NCBI GenBank assembly: GCA_023418055.1
Contig: JAEZDP010000253.1
Location: 1 to 8,268 of the forward strand
Reading direction: 5' to 3'
DNA length: 8,268 bases
Source: Acidobacteriota bacterium
GTDB taxonomy: Bacteria; Acidobacteriota; Vicinamibacteria; Vicinamibacterales; Vicinamibacteraceae
Below the pieces are notes generated by a model. That model was not told the DNA's origin and ran no database searches. It was given only the letters and a program-made list of their open reading frames with translations. A program made the position numbers and the translations under genes. Of this stretch, positions 1 to 7,203 are shown piece after piece (position 1 is the first letter of the stretch; every line of letters begins with the position of its first letter).

Positions 1-341
1 ACCTCTGGCGCAGCGGCCGGTGCGGTGTGGGTCCGCGACGCCTTCACCAGACGCGGGGGCGGCAGCGGTGGCGCCTTCGGCGCTTCGGGAGCAGCGGCCT
101 TGCCGCCCTTCTTCGCGGGCCGTGCCGCAGCCGCGTCGCTGAACATCTGGCTGGGCGAGGAGGGCAGCGCGATGTTGCGCTTCCGGGCGTGGCGCTCGAC
201 GAATTGGCGCGCCACGACCTCCTCGATCGTGCTCGAGGCGCTCTTCACCTCGATGCCAGCCTCACGGCGCAGCAGGTCCACCACCTCCTGGCTCGAGACG
301 TTCAGCAGTTCCGCGACCTTGTAAATCCGGACGGTTGACAA
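1..341 (-). CDS. infB: Translation initiation factor IF-2, N-terminal part (partial)
   Basis: IF-2 is the GTPase that brings initiator tRNA to the 30S subunit and promotes 50S joining. Only the first 113 codons are here; the G domain lies beyond position 1. The translation opens with (M)STVRIYKVAELLNVSSQEV and continues with VVDLLRREAGIEVKSASSTIEE, the compact IF2_N helical domain (about residues 1-60), followed by an Ala/Pro/Lys-rich linker (about 70-113) typical of bacterial IF-2. The start is a TTG at 341-339: upstream in-frame codons contain no ATG or GTG, the peptide begins exactly where IF-2 proteins normally begin, and GAAGGGG at 353-347 serves as a ribosome binding site. It starts 14 bp after the nusA stop, the usual nusA-infB arrangement, so co-transcription is likely. 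The family call is secure; the start choice is slightly less so because TTG is rare. Confidence 0.93.
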   Translation of the reverse strand, partial: MSTVRIYKVAELLNVSSQEVVDLLRREAGIEVKSASSTIEEVVARQFVERHARKRNIALPSSPSQMFSDAAAARPAKKGGKAAAPEAPKAPPLPPPRLVKASRTHTAPAAAPE

Positions 342-355
342 CGTGGCCCCTTCGT

Positions 356-1741
<1,386 letters not shown>

Positions 1742-1745
1742 CGCG

Positions 1746-2255
1746 TCAGAACTCCACCTCGAGCCTCGCCTTGGTCACCTCACCAAGCGGGATGCATTTC
1801 ACCTTGTTACGGCCCACCTCGAGCCGCACCGTGTCGTCTTCGACGCCGACGATGCGGCCCTCGAAATGTGTCTGGCCCTCCACCCCTGCCGGCACGACGA
1901 GCTTGGCGAGGCGTCCCGTGAACCGCCGGTAGTCGTCGGCCTCGCGCAACGGCCGGTCGAGCCCGGGGGACGAGACCTCCAGCGTGTAGGCATGGTCGAG
2001 CGCGTCCTCCACGTCGAGAATCGCACTCAGATCCGTGCTCACCTGCTGGCACTCGTCGATGCCGATGGCATGTTCCGGCGTGTCGACCTCGACACGTCCG
2101 TCGCCATCGCGTCGCAGCGGCCGGTCGATGACCACTCGCAACACCCAGCCACCGGTCTCGCGACGCAGCTGCACGTCGAAGACGTCCAGCCCGACGGACC
2201 CGGCCACGCGCTCAGCCGCCGCGCGTACACGCTCCAGAGGGACACCAGAGGCCAC
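1746..2255 (-). CDS. rimP: Ribosome maturation factor RimP
   Basis: RimP assists late assembly of the 30S subunit. The 169-residue product contains the family signature LEVSSPGLDRPL (about 92-103) at the end of the N-terminal alpha/beta domain, preceded by DECQQVSTDLSAILD (67-81), and followed by the C-terminal SH3-like domain with FEGRIVGVEDDTVRLEV. It is somewhat longer than the usual ~150 residues, mainly through an insertion around residues 46-62 (RPLRRDGDGRVEVDTPE). The start is taken as GTG at 2255; no in-frame start lies just upstream and no strong Shine-Dalgarno is visible, so the exact start is uncertain by a few codons. It is the first gene of the rimP-nusA-infB cluster and follows a hairpin plus T-tract at 2306-2284. 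Confidence 0.95.
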   Translation of the reverse strand: MASGVPLERVRAAAERVAGSVGLDVFDVQLRRETGGWVLRVVIDRPLRRDGDGRVEVDTPEHAIGIDECQQVSTDLSAILDVEDALDHAYTLEVSSPGLDRPLREADDYRRFTGRLAKLVVPAGVEGQTHFEGRIVGVEDDTVRLEVGRNKVKCIPLGEVTKARLEVEF

Positions 2256-2283
2256 AGATGATCGGTTCGGGCGCCCTAAACAG

Positions 2284-2306
2284 AAAAAGTGGGCAAAAGG
2301 CCCACT
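2284..2306 (-). terminator. Intrinsic terminator hairpin between rimO and rimP (possible leader attenuator)
   Basis: Read on the minus strand, AGTGGGC (2306-2300) and GCCCACT (2294-2288) form a perfect 7-bp stem around the 5-nt loop CTTTT, followed at once by T residues (2288-2284 gives TTTTT, the first of them in the stem). This is a compact Rho-independent terminator in the transcription direction of all genes here. It lies 86 bp after the rimO stop and 28 bp before the rimP GTG. The simplest reading is the end of the rimO transcript. If the rimP operon promoter lies upstream of it (see 2338-2366), the hairpin would instead sit in the rimP leader. Confidence 0.75.
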
Positions 2307-2337
2307 CCACCGGGGTTAGCCTGAACTCCAACTCAAG

Positions 2338-2366
2338 ACTGTAGCACGGAGGGGTGGGGTGGGCAA
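2338..2366 (-). promoter_or_regulatory. Candidate sigma70-type promoter for rimP-nusA-infB
   Basis: On the minus strand TTGCCC (2366-2361, 4 of 6 with TTGACA) is separated by exactly 17 nt from TACAGT (2343-2338, 4 of 6 with TATAAT). The predicted transcription start would be near 2331, giving a leader of about 75 nt that contains the hairpin at 2306-2284. The match is only moderate and the score of such a pair in GC-rich DNA is weak evidence; support comes mainly from placement in the only gap ahead of rimP. The remainder of the 2256-2391 gap shows no gene. Confidence 0.35.
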
Positions 2367-2391
2367 CGCCCCGGCCGGTACCCGCCGCCGG

Positions 2392-3807
2392 CTACCGGTC
2401 GAGAGGGCGGACGACGACGTCGTAGCCGCGCGTGTCGACGACGACCGCCCGGACGAGGTCGCCGGGGAGCAGGTCGGTCGGATCGCAGTCGGTGAAATAG
2501 GCGACCGGATCGATATCCGGCGCCTGTCCCTCCAGCCGACCCTGGACGACCAGTTCGTGCTCGGGCGAGGGACCGTCCACGAGCACGTCCACCTCCTGCC
2601 CCAGACGTGCGGCGAGGCGCCTGGCCACGATCGTCTGTTGCAGCTGCATCAGGCGGCGCTGGCGGGCGGCCTTGGTGCGGGCCGGGACGTCATCGGGAAG
2701 GTCGGCGGCGGCGGTGCCTTCCTCCTCCGAGTACCTGAAGACCCCCACGTGGTCGAACTCGACCGTACGCAGGAACCCCTCGAGTTCGCGAACGTCCGCC
2801 TCGGTCTCGCCGGGGAACCCCGTGATGAGGGTCGTCCGCAGCGTGACGTCGGGAATGCGCTCGCGCAGGCCGGTCAGCAGGGCTTCGTAGCTGCGGCGCG
2901 AGCCCGGACGCCGCATGCGCTTGAGCACCGCATCCGAGGCGTGCTGCAGGGGCAGGTCGATGTAGCTGGCCACCTTCTCGCACTCGGCGATGGCGTCGAT
3001 GGTCGGCGCGGTGATGGTGGTGGGGTAGAGGTAGAGCAGCCGAATCCACCGGAGGCCGTCGATGGCATTCAGCGCGCGCAGCAGTTGCGCGAGGGCGTGC
3101 CGCTCCTTGCGGTCCACCCCGTAGAACGTCGTGTCCTGCGACACGAGCAGCAGTTCCTTCACACCGCGGTCGGCAAGGCGCTTCGCTTCCTCGACGACCG
3201 ACGCGATGCTGCGGCTGCGATACGGCCCACGCAGCCGCGGGATGATGCAGAAGGCACAGTTGTAGTCACAGCCTTCCGCAATCTTGACGTAGGCGTAGTG
3301 GCCCGGCGTGGTCAGGCGGCGAGGCGTGGCGGCATCGTACAGATACGTGGGCAGCGGATGGGTCGCGTCGCGATGGCGTGCCGAGAGCGCCCCGCGTTCG
3401 ACCACCGCGCCCGATGTGTGGCGCGCAAACAGCGTCACGGGCGTCGCCCGCGGCTCCGCCGCCGCGCCCTCGACGGCCGAGACGATCGCCTCGACGTCGC
3501 CCGTGCCGAGCACGGCGTCGATTTCCGGGATCTGCTCCTGCAACTCGTCGCGGTACCGCTCGGCGAGGCAGCCCGTCACCACCAGCCGGCGGCAGTTCCC
3601 GCCCTGCTTGTGCTGCGCCATCTCGAGGATGGTGTCGATGGACTCCTGCTTCGCGCGATCGATGAAGGCACACGTGTTCACGATGAGCACGTCCGCCTCG
3701 CTCGCATCCGCCGTGATGGCGTGCCCGGCCTGCTCGGTCAGGCCCAGCATCACCTCCGAGTCCACGAGGTTCTTGGGGCAGCCGAGCGATACAACGCCAA
3801 TCTTCAT
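2392..3807 (-). CDS. rimO: Ribosomal protein S12 (uS12) methylthiotransferase RimO
   Basis: RimO is a radical-SAM enzyme that methylthiolates a conserved aspartate of ribosomal protein S12. From the ATG at 3807 the protein has 471 residues. The N-terminal methylthiotransferase domain opens with MKIGVVSLGCPKNLVDSEVM, the RimO-specific SLGCPKNLVDSE signature, with cluster-binding Cys10, Cys46 and Cys80. The radical-SAM motif CDYNCAFC gives Cys180, Cys184 and Cys187. A TRAM domain occupies about 395-468. Motifs such as YIDLPLQHASDAVLKRMRR and TTLITGFPGETE are typical of the MiaB/RimO fold; the N-terminal signature favours RimO over MiaB. A GTG at 3822 would add five residues but lies inside a tandem repeat, so the ATG is preferred. 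No clear Shine-Dalgarno precedes it. The gene lies between asnS and the rimP cluster, fitting a translation-related neighbourhood. Confidence 0.96.
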   Translation of the reverse strand: MKIGVVSLGCPKNLVDSEVMLGLTEQAGHAITADASEADVLIVNTCAFIDRAKQESIDTILEMAQHKQGGNCRRLVVTGCLAERYRDELQEQIPEIDAVLGTGDVEAIVSAVEGAAAEPRATPVTLFARHTSGAVVERGALSARHRDATHPLPTYLYDAATPRRLTTPGHYAYVKIAEGCDYNCAFCIIPRLRGPYRSRSIASVVEEAKRLADRGVKELLLVSQDTTFYGVDRKERHALAQLLRALNAIDGLRWIRLLYLYPTTITAPTIDAIAECEKVASYIDLPLQHASDAVLKRMRRPGSRRSYEALLTGLRERIPDVTLRTTLITGFPGETEADVRELEGFLRTVEFDHVGVFRYSEEEGTAAADLPDDVPARTKAARQRRLMQLQQTIVARRLAARLGQEVDVLVDGPSPEHELVVQGRLEGQAPDIDPVAYFTDCDPTDLLPGDLVRAVVVDTRGYDVVVRPLDR

Positions 3808-3813
3808 CGGTCT

Positions 3814-3863
3814 ACAGTCCACAGTCCAGGGTCAAACAGTCCACAGTCCACAGTCCACGGTCC
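3814..3863. repeat. 7-bp tandem repeat array A (ACAGTCC units)
   Basis: On the plus strand, ACAGTCC occurs at 3814, 3821, 3836, 3843 and 3850, with a one-base variant ACGGTCC at 3857. An 8-nt degenerate unit (3828-3835) separates the first pair from the rest. On the coding (minus) strand the unit reads GGACTGT. The array ends only six bases from the rimO ATG, so it forms the rimO 5' leader. It has no protein-coding signal of its own and is not CRISPR-like because there are no unique spacers. Confidence 0.9.
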
Positions 3864-3882
3864 ACGGGTGCCCGCCAGCGTC

Positions 3883-3931
3883 AGGCATCAAGCATGAGGC
3901 ATGAGACATGAGGCATTAAGCATTAGGCATT
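3883..3931. repeat. 7-bp tandem repeat array B (AGGCATN units)
   Basis: Seven consecutive 7-bp units in perfect register: AGGCATC, AAGCATG, AGGCATG, AGACATG, AGGCATT, AAGCATT, AGGCATT. The consensus is A(G/A)(G/A)CAT followed by a variable base, so positions 2, 3 and 7 have drifted. It starts two bases after the asnS stop codon on the transcribed strand. With array A it fills nearly all of the 126-bp asnS-rimO gap; the spacer between them (3864-3882) shows nothing recognisable apart from a decayed array A unit. Confidence 0.9.
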
Positions 3932-3933
3932 AC

Positions 3934-5223
3934 TTACGGGTACATCCTGTACAGCATCCGTGGATAGGGAATCGTCTCGCGGACGTGTTCGAGCCCGCAG
4001 ATCCACGCGACGACCCGCTCGATGCCCATGCCGAAGCCCGCGTGGGGCACCGACCCGAACCGGCGCAGGTCCAGATACCAGTCGAACGCCTCCTTCGGCA
4101 GGCCGTGCTCCTGAATGCGCTGCAGCAGCAGGTCGTGGTCGTCGAGCCGCTGCCCGCCGCCGATGATCTCGCCGTAGCCTTCGGGCGCCAGGACGTCCAC
4201 ACAGAGCGCCAGGTCGGCACGCTCCGGGTCGGGCTTCATGTAGAAGGCCTTCACCTGCGAGGGGTAGCGATGCACCATCACGGGCCGGTCGAACTGCGCC
4301 GACAGCACCGTCTCGTCGGTGCCGCCGAAGTCTCCGCCCCACTCGACGGGCTGGCCCGCCTCGTTCAGGCGTGCAATGGCCTCGTCGTAGCTGATGCGCG
4401 GGAAGGGCGTGGTCACGGCCTCGAGCTTCGCCGTGTCGCGCTCGAGCTGCTGGAGTTCCGCCTTGCGCACGTCGAGCACCCGCGCCACCACCGACTCCAC
4501 CAGTTTCTCGGCCAGGTCCATCGTGTCGTCGAGATCGGCATAGGCCATCTCGGGCTCGACCATCCAGAACTCGGTGAGGTGTCGGCGCGTCTTGCTCTTC
4601 TCGGCCCTGAAGGTGGGACCGAAGCAGTACACGCGGCCCAGCGCCATGGCATTGGCTTCGTTGTACAACTGCCCGCTCTGCGTCAGATACGCCGTCGTGT
4701 CCTCGAAGTACTGCACGGGAAACAGCGTCGTCGTGCCCTCGCAGGCCGAGGGCGTGAAGATGGGCGTGTCGGCCAGGATGAAGCCGCGGCTGTTGAAGAA
4801 GTCGCGCACGGCATTGATCACCTCGTGGCGCACACGCAGAATCGCATGCTGCCGCTGCGAGCGAATCCACAGGTGCCGGCGGTCCATCAGGAAGTCCACG
4901 CCGTGCTCCTTGGGCGTGATCGGGTACTCCTGCGTCTCGTGCACCACCTCGAGATCCGATGCGATGATCTCGTACCCGCCGCGCGCCCGCGCATCGGCAC
5001 GCACCAGGCCGGTGACGACGAGCGCCGACTCCTGGCCGAGATGGTCGGCTCGCGCAAACAGCTCCTCTCCCACGTCGGCCTTGGACAACACCGCCTGGAT
5101 GAAGCCGGTGCCGTCACGGAGCGTCAGGAAGTGAATCTTGCCGCTCGACCGCCGGTTGTGCAGCCAGCCGCGGATGGTCACCTGCTGGCCGTCGTAGCGC
5201 GCGATGTTCTCGATGTAGGCCAT
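3934..5223 (-). CDS. asnS: Asparaginyl-tRNA synthetase
   Basis: AsnRS charges tRNA(Asn) with asparagine in the cytoplasm. The 429-residue product has an N-terminal OB-fold anticodon-binding domain (about 1-105, with VTIRGWLHNRRSSGKIHFLTLRD split over 15-37) and a class II catalytic core. Motif 2 is at about 201-225 (FGPTFRAEKSKTRRHLTEFW); motif 3 is at about 396-423 (GFGMGIERVVAWICGLEHVR, then ETIPYPR). The AEKSKTRRHLTEFWMVEPE form and the short IPYPR ending favour AsnRS over archaeal-type AspRS, the main alternative. Length matches the family. The ATG at 5223 gives the conserved MAYIENI start and has GAGGAGA directly upstream, with rather tight spacing. It starts 9 bp after the preceding gene's stop, so the two are probably co-transcribed. 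Having AsnRS suggests that direct charging of tRNA(Asn) is possible here. Confidence 0.95.
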   Translation of the reverse strand: MAYIENIARYDGQQVTIRGWLHNRRSSGKIHFLTLRDGTGFIQAVLSKADVGEELFARADHLGQESALVVTGLVRADARARGGYEIIASDLEVVHETQEYPITPKEHGVDFLMDRRHLWIRSQRQHAILRVRHEVINAVRDFFNSRGFILADTPIFTPSACEGTTTLFPVQYFEDTTAYLTQSGQLYNEANAMALGRVYCFGPTFRAEKSKTRRHLTEFWMVEPEMAYADLDDTMDLAEKLVESVVARVLDVRKAELQQLERDTAKLEAVTTPFPRISYDEAIARLNEAGQPVEWGGDFGGTDETVLSAQFDRPVMVHRYPSQVKAFYMKPDPERADLALCVDVLAPEGYGEIIGGGQRLDDHDLLLQRIQEHGLPKEAFDWYLDLRRFGSVPHAGFGMGIERVVAWICGLEHVRETIPYPRMLYRMYP

Positions 5224-5232
5224 GTCTCCTCG

Positions 5233-6105
5233 TCAGAACGACAACTCGTCGCCGAGCACCGTTTCCATCCGACGCCGCACCGCGGCGGCACGTGCCAGGG
5301 TCGGGGCGGGGCCATCGGGCGCGGCCGCCAATTCCAGCATCAGCGTGCCTGCGTAGCCCACCTTCTGGAACGCCATCAGCGTGGACGGCCAGTCGATCAC
5401 GCCCTCGAAGGGCAACAGGTGATCGTCGGCGCGTCCCCGGTTGTCGTGCACGTGCGTCGTCACCAGGTAGCCGGCCACCGCTTCGATGGCATCGACGACG
5501 TCGCCCTGAAGGCGGGCGTGGCCGACGTCGAGGCAGATGCCGACGTCGGACAGGTCGTGCTCCTCGATGAGCCGCACCAGTTCGGTCGCCGTGGACAGGC
5601 GGTTGGGAATGACCTCCACGGCGAGTTGCACGCCCGTGCCCTCGGCCGCCGCCCGCAATGCGTCGAGGCTGCGCAGCACCGACTCACGGTGGTTGTCGCC
5701 CGAGGCCGGCGCGTACGCGTCGGGCACTCCGAGATGCAGCACGAGGTAGTCGAACGGCGCTTCGGCCGCCACCTGCAGCGCGAGCCGGCACTCATCGATG
5801 GCCCGGTCACGAGCCACGGCCTGTGCGGCCCCCGTCGAGATGGCCGGTCCCCAGGTCGTCCCGCGCAGGAACTCGGCAATCGGCGCGTGAACGCTGTGCA
5901 GCCTCAGGCCTGCGTCACGACACCACCCGGCCAGCGCCCGTGCGTGACGGACGTCGTGGTACTCGAAGTGTGAGCGGGTGGCAAACACCTCGACCGCGCC
6001 GAACCCCTGCGCGGCGATCGCGTCGAGGTGGGCTGCGCCGAGACGTTCGGCGTGAAACAGGTGGGTCGAGATGCCAAAGTCCACAGGATCGGTCGGGCCG
6101 GCCAC
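5233..6105 (-). CDS. Sugar phosphate isomerase/epimerase-like TIM-barrel protein (AP endonuclease 2 superfamily)
   Basis: The 290-residue product is a xylose-isomerase-like TIM barrel. It begins GISTHLFHAERL near residue 11 and shows successive barrel strands: GAVEVFATR (36-44), LRLHSVHAP (67-75), DYLVLHLGVP (119-128), VQLAVEVIPN (159-168), DVGICLDVGHARL (187-199), TTHVHDNRG (216-224) and LMLEL (255-259). Probable divalent-metal ligands by family analogy are Glu164, Asp193/His196, His218 or His220 and Glu258. Such proteins isomerise or epimerise sugars or sugar-derived polyols, but the family also includes endonuclease IV and dehydratases, so no substrate can be assigned. The start is taken as GTG at 6105; a GTG seven codons later is an alternative, and neither has a clear Shine-Dalgarno. 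The gene sits between a COG3178 kinase and asnS. Confidence 0.85.
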   Translation of the reverse strand: MAGPTDPVDFGISTHLFHAERLGAAHLDAIAAQGFGAVEVFATRSHFEYHDVRHARALAGWCRDAGLRLHSVHAPIAEFLRGTTWGPAISTGAAQAVARDRAIDECRLALQVAAEAPFDYLVLHLGVPDAYAPASGDNHRESVLRSLDALRAAAEGTGVQLAVEVIPNRLSTATELVRLIEEHDLSDVGICLDVGHARLQGDVVDAIEAVAGYLVTTHVHDNRGRADDHLLPFEGVIDWPSTLMAFQKVGYAGTLMLELAAAPDGPAPTLARAAAVRRRMETVLGDELSF

Positions 6106-6122
6106 GCAAGTGCCGACTGACC

Positions 6123-6128
6123 ATTGTA
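6123..6128 (-). promoter_or_regulatory. Candidate -10 element upstream of the isomerase-asnS pair
   Basis: The minus strand reads TACAAT here, 5 of 6 with the TATAAT consensus, in the 54-bp gap before the isomerase gene. No recognisable -35 box lies 16-18 nt upstream. If used, the transcript would begin about a dozen bases before the GTG at 6105, close to leaderless. This is weak, single-box evidence. Confidence 0.25.
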
Positions 6129-6159
6129 CCTGCCCCGCTGTGGGCGGCCTGGCGGGCCG

Positions 6160-7158
6160 CTATCGCAGTTCGTCGACGTGGGCCGCCAGCAGGTCGTGCA
6201 GCCGCCCCATCGCGGAGTAGCGCTGCAGGTTCGTGCGCACGTAGCGCAGCGTGCGCGGCATGTACTGGATGTACACCGGATTGCGCTTGGCGATGGTCTG
6301 GTAGCCGAACGTGCCGAGGGCTTTGAGATTGCGCTGCAGCGACATCAGGTCGAACCGCTCGCGGAACGAGTGCTCGAGGTGCGCCTTGCCCTTGAGGGCC
6401 AGGAAGTACGCGATGAGCCAGTCCACCATCGAATCGGTGAGGTCCACGTACGAATCGCGCAGCAGCGACACGAGGTCGTAGGTGTCCGGCCCCAGGCGCG
6501 CGTCCTGATAGTCGATGATGTAGAGCCGCTCGCGGTGCAGCATCAGGTTGCGGCTGTGGTAGTCGCGGTGGCACAACACCCGCGGCTCGGCGGCCAGACG
6601 TTCCACGAGCTTCGCCAGTTCGGCCTGAATCGCCACGCGCGCCGCGTCGCTCAGCGCCGCGCCCTTGTAGCCCGCGACGAAGTGGCGCAGGAAGAAGTCC
6701 ATCTCCCAGGTCAGCTTGTCGACGTCGAAGGCGACGCCGTAGGGGAGGTACTCGTCGGAGGTCAGCTCTTCGCCGCGAGTCTGGAGGGCCGCGATGAGAC
6801 GTACGGCCTCGCGATAGAGCCGGCTGTGCGCTTCTGGCGAGGTACCGAGATGCGCCTGCAGCGTGACGTCGCCCAGGTCTTCGAGCAGCAGCAGCCCGAG
6901 GTCAGGCGCCTCGTCGAGAATCTCGGGCACCGGCACCGGCATCGCCGCCAGCAGCCGCGTGACGTTCAGAAACGGCAGCGTCTCGTCGAAGGCTTCCGGG
7001 TAGGCGGCCGCCACCATCGTCGAGCCCGTCGGCGCAATCAGCCGGTAGTAGCGACGGTCCGACGCGTCACTCGTGAGCGGCACCACCTGCACGCCACGCG
7101 CGCGGTGTCCGCTGCGATCGAGGTACTGCTCCACGCGTTGTTGAAAAGACTCGGCCAC
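6160..7158 (-). CDS. COG3178-family phosphotransferase, AmgK-like (candidate N-acetylmuramate/GlcNAc anomeric kinase)
   Basis: A 332-residue aminoglycoside-phosphotransferase-fold kinase. Visible features: SDASDRRYYRL (30-40) in the N-lobe nucleotide loop, LLLLEDLGDVTLQ (89-101) at the hinge, the catalytic loop CHRDYHSRNLML (196-207, Asp199 and Asn204), and the metal-binding IIDYQDARLGPDTYDL (214-229, Asp216). The tail LMSLQRNLKALGTFGYQTIA (271-290) and the PRTLRYVR stretch are characteristic of COG3178. The characterised member, Pseudomonas AmgK, phosphorylates MurNAc and GlcNAc at C1 for peptidoglycan recycling and is paired with the uridylyltransferase MurU. The gene here directly follows a nucleotidyltransferase, which supports, but does not prove, the same role. 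The start is GTG at 7158 with a good ribosome binding site, GGAGGG at 7169-7164, 5 nt away. It begins 45 bp after the nucleotidyltransferase stop. Another sugar or small-molecule substrate remains possible. Confidence 0.87.
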   Translation of the reverse strand: MAESFQQRVEQYLDRSGHRARGVQVVPLTSDASDRRYYRLIAPTGSTMVAAAYPEAFDETLPFLNVTRLLAAMPVPVPEILDEAPDLGLLLLEDLGDVTLQAHLGTSPEAHSRLYREAVRLIAALQTRGEELTSDEYLPYGVAFDVDKLTWEMDFFLRHFVAGYKGAALSDAARVAIQAELAKLVERLAAEPRVLCHRDYHSRNLMLHRERLYIIDYQDARLGPDTYDLVSLLRDSYVDLTDSMVDWLIAYFLALKGKAHLEHSFRERFDLMSLQRNLKALGTFGYQTIAKRNPVYIQYMPRTLRYVRTNLQRYSAMGRLHDLLAAHVDELR

Positions 7159-7203
7159 TGCCGCCCTCCGGCGCTCGAGGACGTCCCGACCGCGGCTGTG
7201 ATC

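Noticed and set aside
2375..2398. Inverted repeat CCGGTA/TACCGG spanning the rimO stop codon
   Set aside because: Short arms, a 12-nt loop and no T-tract; the hairpin at 2306-2284 is the better terminator.
2359..3897. 512-codon open frame on the plus strand opposite rimO
   Set aside because: Antisense to rimO, Arg/His/Val-rich composition with no motif, and it runs through the tandem repeats into the gap without a credible start.
3814..3931. Possible CRISPR array
   Set aside because: Units are 7 bp and directly tandem, with no unique spacers and no cas genes.
3901..5973. 690-codon open frame on the plus strand opposite asnS and the isomerase
   Set aside because: It spans two well-supported minus-strand genes and their junction. 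Lack of stops follows from high GC at third positions; composition is His/Arg/Val/Leu-rich without domains.
6144..6160. 6-bp GC inverted repeat (GCGGCC/GGCCGC, 5-nt loop) after the kinase gene
   Set aside because: No T-tract follows on the minus strand, and short GC palindromes are common at this base composition, so it is not called a terminator.
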